Below, piece after piece: positions 61,107 through 64,000 of a stretch of 64,000 bases of DNA; the stretch's first letter is position 1; each line of letters opens with the position of its first letter. The notes beneath the pieces are model-generated. The model was not told the DNA's origin and made no database searches. It saw only the letters and a program-made list of their open reading frames with translations. Origin of the DNA: an uncultured Oscillospiraceae bacterium (lineage in GTDB: Bacteria > Bacillota > Clostridia > Oscillospirales > Oscillospiraceae); NCBI GenBank assembly GCA_934655875.1, contig CAKUHB010000004.1, positions 58,952 to 122,951 of the forward strand, in the 5' to 3' direction. A program made the position numbers and the translations under genes.

Positions 61107-61481
61107 TTGAACACTTCCAACAACTTACCGCAGCTTCCGCCGCCGAGGAAAAGCCCCGGGCGCTGGCTCTACGCCGCTTGGCTCGGCGTCAGCATCCTAC
61201 CGCTTCTGATCCAGCCGGCTTCGGCCACGACGATCTGGGAAAAGGCGACGGAGATTATGAAGGACGTTTACCAGCAGATTCTTCTCATCTCCACCATCGC
61301 CGCCATCGTCACCGCGTCTGTCGCGCTTTTGATGATGAATTTCTCCCGCAGCGGCAGAACGGTCGAGGAATCGCGTGCATGGCTCAAGCGCATCGCGATC
61401 ACCTGGGCGATCCTGAACGGTCTCGGCTTTATTATGGCCTACGTCACGCCTTTCTTCTCCGGCGGTCAGTGGACGGCATAA
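61107..61481 (+). CDS. VirB2/TrbC-like conjugation pilin subunit
   Basis: 124 residues starting with TTG at 61107 (GGAGG six to seven bases upstream). A hydrophobic signal helix (WLYAAWLGVSILPLLIQPASA) is followed by two helices (ILLISTIAAIVTASVALLMMNF; IAITWAILNGLGFIMAYVTPFF). This small two-helix mature protein is the VirB2/TrbC style of ICE type IV secretion systems, and it is directly upstream of a TrbL-like gene. Confidence 0.72.
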   Translation: MNTSNNLPQLPPPRKSPGRWLYAAWLGVSILPLLIQPASATTIWEKATEIMKDVYQQILLISTIAAIVTASVALLMMNFSRSGRTVEESRAWLKRIAITWAILNGLGFIMAYVTPFFSGGQWTA

Positions 61482-61484
61482 GGC

Positions 61485-62195
61485 ATGGGGATTCTTGACG
61501 GCGTTGTCGAATGGATCTCCGAACAGATCATGCACGGTCTGGACCTCATCAACACGTCGGTACTCGGTGCGCTCGGCTGCGGGATGGACACGTTTCTGCG
61601 CTACTTCCCGGCAGCCGAGACGATGTACGATATTTTTACCGCCATCGGTATTGGCCTGGTTTTATTGATGTGGGTCTGGAACCTGTTCAAAAACTACTGG
61701 CTGGGCGCTGGCTTTGAAGCAGAGCACCCGGTCAAGCTGACCTTTCGCGCGATCATCTTCATCACGCTTACCTACTGCGCGAAAAGCATCGTCGAGATCG
61801 TCCTGAAGATCGGCGGCACGCCGTATGACTGGATCTTATCATCCGAGCTGCCGCCGCTCAGCTTTGCGGATTTCAATTCCGTCATGCTGGTCATCATCGG
61901 CGCTTGCGCAAACGGAGCGGTCACGCTGATCGTGCTCATCATCGTCGTGCTGCTGGCGTGGAACTATCTGAAGCTGCTCTTTGAAGCCGCCGAGCGGTAT
62001 ATCCTGCTCGGCGTTCTTGTTTACACCGCGCCGGTCGCGTTCTCGATGGGCGGCTCTCAGTCCACAGCAAACATCTTCAAGGCATGGTGCCGGATGCTGG
62101 GCGGGCAGGTGTTTCTGCTGCTCATGAACGCATGGTGCCTGCGGCTGTTTACCAGCATGGTCGGCACGTTTATCGCAAATCCTTTGTCCCTATAA
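61485..62195 (+). CDS. TrbL/VirB6-like conjugal transfer membrane protein
   Basis: 236 residues with about six hydrophobic helices. It begins MGILDGVVEWISEQIMHGLD and ends with a helix pair around GGQVFLLLMNAWCLRLF. VirB6/TrbL proteins form the inner-membrane channel part of type IV secretion. It starts 3 bases after the VirB2-like stop. The length is shorter than VirB6 of Gram-negatives but normal for the Bacillota ICE version. Confidence 0.85.
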   Translation: MGILDGVVEWISEQIMHGLDLINTSVLGALGCGMDTFLRYFPAAETMYDIFTAIGIGLVLLMWVWNLFKNYWLGAGFEAEHPVKLTFRAIIFITLTYCAKSIVEIVLKIGGTPYDWILSSELPPLSFADFNSVMLVIIGACANGAVTLIVLIIVVLLAWNYLKLLFEAAERYILLGVLVYTAPVAFSMGGSQSTANIFKAWCRMLGGQVFLLLMNAWCLRLFTSMVGTFIANPLSL

Positions 62196-62204
62196 GGAGT
62201 ATCC

Positions 62205-63947
62205 ATGAGAAAACGATTCTTTTTGAACTGTCTGCTGATTCTCGTCCTCGTTGCAGTTATGTCAACTAGCACATTTGCCATTTCCGAGAGTGACGTAGAA
62301 TCCGCAGTCAGTGCTTCCGGGAAGGAAGCTGTTTCTGGCAACGTGCTGGTTTGGTTCCTGTGTGCCATTGCGTTCTTAAAGGTGTCACAGAAGATCGACA
62401 GTTTCCTGTCCAGCCTTGGCCTGAACGTCGGGCATACCGGCGGCTCCATGCTCTCTGAGGCGATGATTGCCATGCGCGCCATCAACACCGCGACAAGCGC
62501 GGTCGGCAGCGCATTGGGCAGCCGCAGCCGTCACGGTTCTGCTCCTGCATCCGGGAAATCCGGCAGTGGGAGCGCGGCTGCGGCAGGCTTTTTCAGCGGC
62601 GGTCTGGTCGGAATGGCAAGCCGCAAAATCGCAAGCGATGCGGTGCGTACAGCAACCGCTGAGAAGAACATCGTCCAGCCGCAGCAGGCGGAGGCAACTG
62701 TCAGCCGGACACACGCGAGCAGCGACACCCATTCCGGTTCGCAGTCTGCTTCCGAGCAGCAGCGGCAGAACACCAGCCAGCTTGACCAGAATCAGCAGAC
62801 GGTTTCTTCCCGCGCCGTAAACTCGGAACAGCGTGAAAACTCCCAGCAGGCGCTTCACGAATTGCAGCATTCCCTAGACGCCAGCCAGCTCCATCAGGAT
62901 ACGCAGTCCGCGCAGGAGCAGCAGTTCCACGCGGCGCTGCATACGGAGGATCAGCAGGCATCGCATCTGACCTTCCAGTCAGAACAGGGCGAGTTTGTCG
63001 GCTCTGTGGTGCAGTCGGATGAATTTGAAGCAAGCAGTGAAGAAGCCAGAACGGAACAGTCGCAGGTCATGCAGTCTGCCTTGCAGCAGGAGCAGATCGG
63101 CGCTACCCAGCGCGAAGTGCAGTCCGAGGAAAGCCGCCATGCGCAACATGATACGATGGATGGTTTCCACACGGAGCAATCCGGCATTACGCGGCGCGAG
63201 CAGGCACAACATACCCAGCAGGATACACAGGTCGCCACCTTCGGACAGGTGGAATCGCAATCCCGGCAGCATACTGCGCAATCCGACAAACAGTTTTTCT
63301 CCGTCCGCAACGGTCTTTCCAAAACCACCATTGCAGAGCGGACTGTCCAAGCGCAGGAGCGCCCCGGCAGATTCCTGCACAGCAGAACACCATCTGCTGC
63401 GCCCGCTTCTGCCCCGGCAAATGAAGCGCCTGCCGCCCGGCCTGCGCCGCTCCCGTCCGCACCGACGCAGTTCCGCAGCTTCGGTGGAACGCTTTTCGCA
63501 AAATCTCTCTATCAGGGCGGCGCGTTTGCCAACGATGTCATCGGCACGGTCGCCAAGGGCGATTACCGCACGACCGGCTCCATCACTGGCGAGACTGCAA
63601 CGCGCTCTCTGATGTCCTACATGGGCTTCACGGCGCTCGGGGAACACGCGCCCAATATCCCGCGCTATCAGGACGTGGAGATCGGCGGCGGCCGCATCAC
63701 AGGACGCGAGTTCACGCCAGAGCATCCGGGCGGCATTGATTTCTGTATGTACTATGCCGACCAGTACGCTCAACCGAAGGGCGATTACAGCAAGGTTTAC
63801 TCCGCGGACGACGCCGCATGGTATAAGCAGTACGCGGCGGACACCGTAGAACGAAAGCCCTATCAGACGGAGGACGGCAAGATCGCCTATCACGAAAAGA
63901 TCGTGCAGAAGCTGCCGAATCCGCCGCAAAGAAAAGATCGGATGTGA
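62205..63947 (+). CDS. ICE membrane protein with long Gln/Ser/His-rich segment
   Basis: 580 residues. A signal-like N-terminus (MRKRFFLNCLLILVLVAVMS) and a second helix (NVLVWFLCAIAFLKV) are followed by GGLVGMASRKIASDAVR (about 130-145). A low-complexity region of roughly 230 residues (about 160-390) is rich in Q, S, H and E. The last 170 residues are better ordered (GGTLFAKSLYQGGAFANDVIGTVAKGDYRTTG, then GREFTPEHPGGIDFCMYYADQY). It is usual in the type IV secretion block of Clostridia ICEs, between TrbL and the next channel protein; its job is unknown. It begins 9 bases after the TrbL-like stop. Confidence 0.75.
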   Translation: MRKRFFLNCLLILVLVAVMSTSTFAISESDVESAVSASGKEAVSGNVLVWFLCAIAFLKVSQKIDSFLSSLGLNVGHTGGSMLSEAMIAMRAINTATSAVGSALGSRSRHGSAPASGKSGSGSAAAAGFFSGGLVGMASRKIASDAVRTATAEKNIVQPQQAEATVSRTHASSDTHSGSQSASEQQRQNTSQLDQNQQTVSSRAVNSEQRENSQQALHELQHSLDASQLHQDTQSAQEQQFHAALHTEDQQASHLTFQSEQGEFVGSVVQSDEFEASSEEARTEQSQVMQSALQQEQIGATQREVQSEESRHAQHDTMDGFHTEQSGITRREQAQHTQQDTQVATFGQVESQSRQHTAQSDKQFFSVRNGLSKTTIAERTVQAQERPGRFLHSRTPSAAPASAPANEAPAARPAPLPSAPTQFRSFGGTLFAKSLYQGGAFANDVIGTVAKGDYRTTGSITGETATRSLMSYMGFTALGEHAPNIPRYQDVEIGGGRITGREFTPEHPGGIDFCMYYADQYAQPKGDYSKVYSADDAAWYKQYAADTVERKPYQTEDGKIAYHEKIVQKLPNPPQRKDRM

Positions 63948-63953
63948 GAACCT

Positions 63954-64000
63954 ATGAGTCAGGAACAGCGGGACAGCTATGTGATCCCGCCAAACTTTAT
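63954..64000 (+). CDS. Start of next conjugation gene, cut by window edge
   Basis: The frame opens at 63954 with MSQEQRDSYVIPPNF and continues past the window. The start follows the previous stop by 6 bases. Similar VIPPNF openings occur in small VirB3/PrgI-like proteins of Bacillota ICEs, but 15 residues are too few to name it. Confidence 0.6.
   Translation, partial: MSQEQRDSYVIPPNF

Noticed and set aside
49767..64000. tRNA gene or CRISPR array at or near the element boundary
   Set aside because: No TTCGA-type T-arm within a cloverleaf and no regularly spaced repeats were seen in the intergenic gaps.

Overview
The window looks like chromosome of a GC-rich gut-type Clostridia (Bacillota), probably Oscillospiraceae or a close relative. 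I infer this from the strong AGGAGG ribosome sites, Bacillota-type lipoproteins, SLH-domain anchoring, cohesin and dockerin modules, a BMP-family ABC importer, yedF, and the match of gene style to that family. Species cannot be fixed from sequence alone. GC content by eye is high across most of the window and falls sharply at about 53.4-60.9 kb.

Region 1 (0.6-24.1 kb, minus strand) is one long operon. It begins with an extended -10 promoter, a cobalamin riboswitch and an intrinsic terminator. It continues with yezD (DUF2292), a 1787-residue secreted dockerin protein, a two-cohesin plus dockerin adaptor, a cohesin plus triple-SLH cell-wall anchor, a DUF4430 (transcobalamin C-terminal-like) protein, the trio MoxR ATPase / DUF58 / transglutaminase-like membrane protein, a second dockerin protein carrying a PQQ-type beta-propeller, and an alpha-toroid lipoprotein. 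A strong terminator closes it. There is no glycoside hydrolase. My main proposal is that this is a B12-regulated, cohesin-dockerin-assembled surface complex for corrinoid capture, built from parts that resemble the two halves of transcobalamin. A partial ATC-hydrolase-like gene lies beyond the terminator.

Region 2 (24.1-42.4 kb) holds metabolism and transport. It contains a DUF308 membrane protein with ftsH, a CYTH phosphatase/cyclase, and a RuBisCO-like protein cluster (MtnX-like phosphatase, RuBisCO-like protein, class III aminotransferase, FGGY kinase) with a divergent TetR regulator. A BMP/nucleoside-type ABC importer and yedF follow. The region ends with a Na+-dependent transporter broken by a one-base frameshift, a MATE exporter and a 3' galactokinase remnant.

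Region 3 (42.4-50.8 kb) carries lipoproteins, two paralogous ~50-residue proteins that end in YRVQ, an ECF sigma factor with a DUF4367 partner, and an acyltransferase. It also has an XRE regulator beside a 32-bp perfect palindrome, a SurA-like lipoprotein, a small inverted-repeat-bounded element, a DUF2284 protein and a MetRS-type tRNA-binding domain that looks like a severed metG 3' end.

Region 4 (about 50.85 kb to the window end) is an integrative/conjugative element that continues past the window. It has replication/regulatory genes (51.1-53.4 kb), an AT-rich defence island (Abi_C protein, DUF2971 protein, Hachiman HamB and HamA, a RelE/Phd toxin-antitoxin pair, one unknown) and the start of a type IV secretion module (VirB2-like, TrbL/VirB6-like, a Gln-rich membrane protein).
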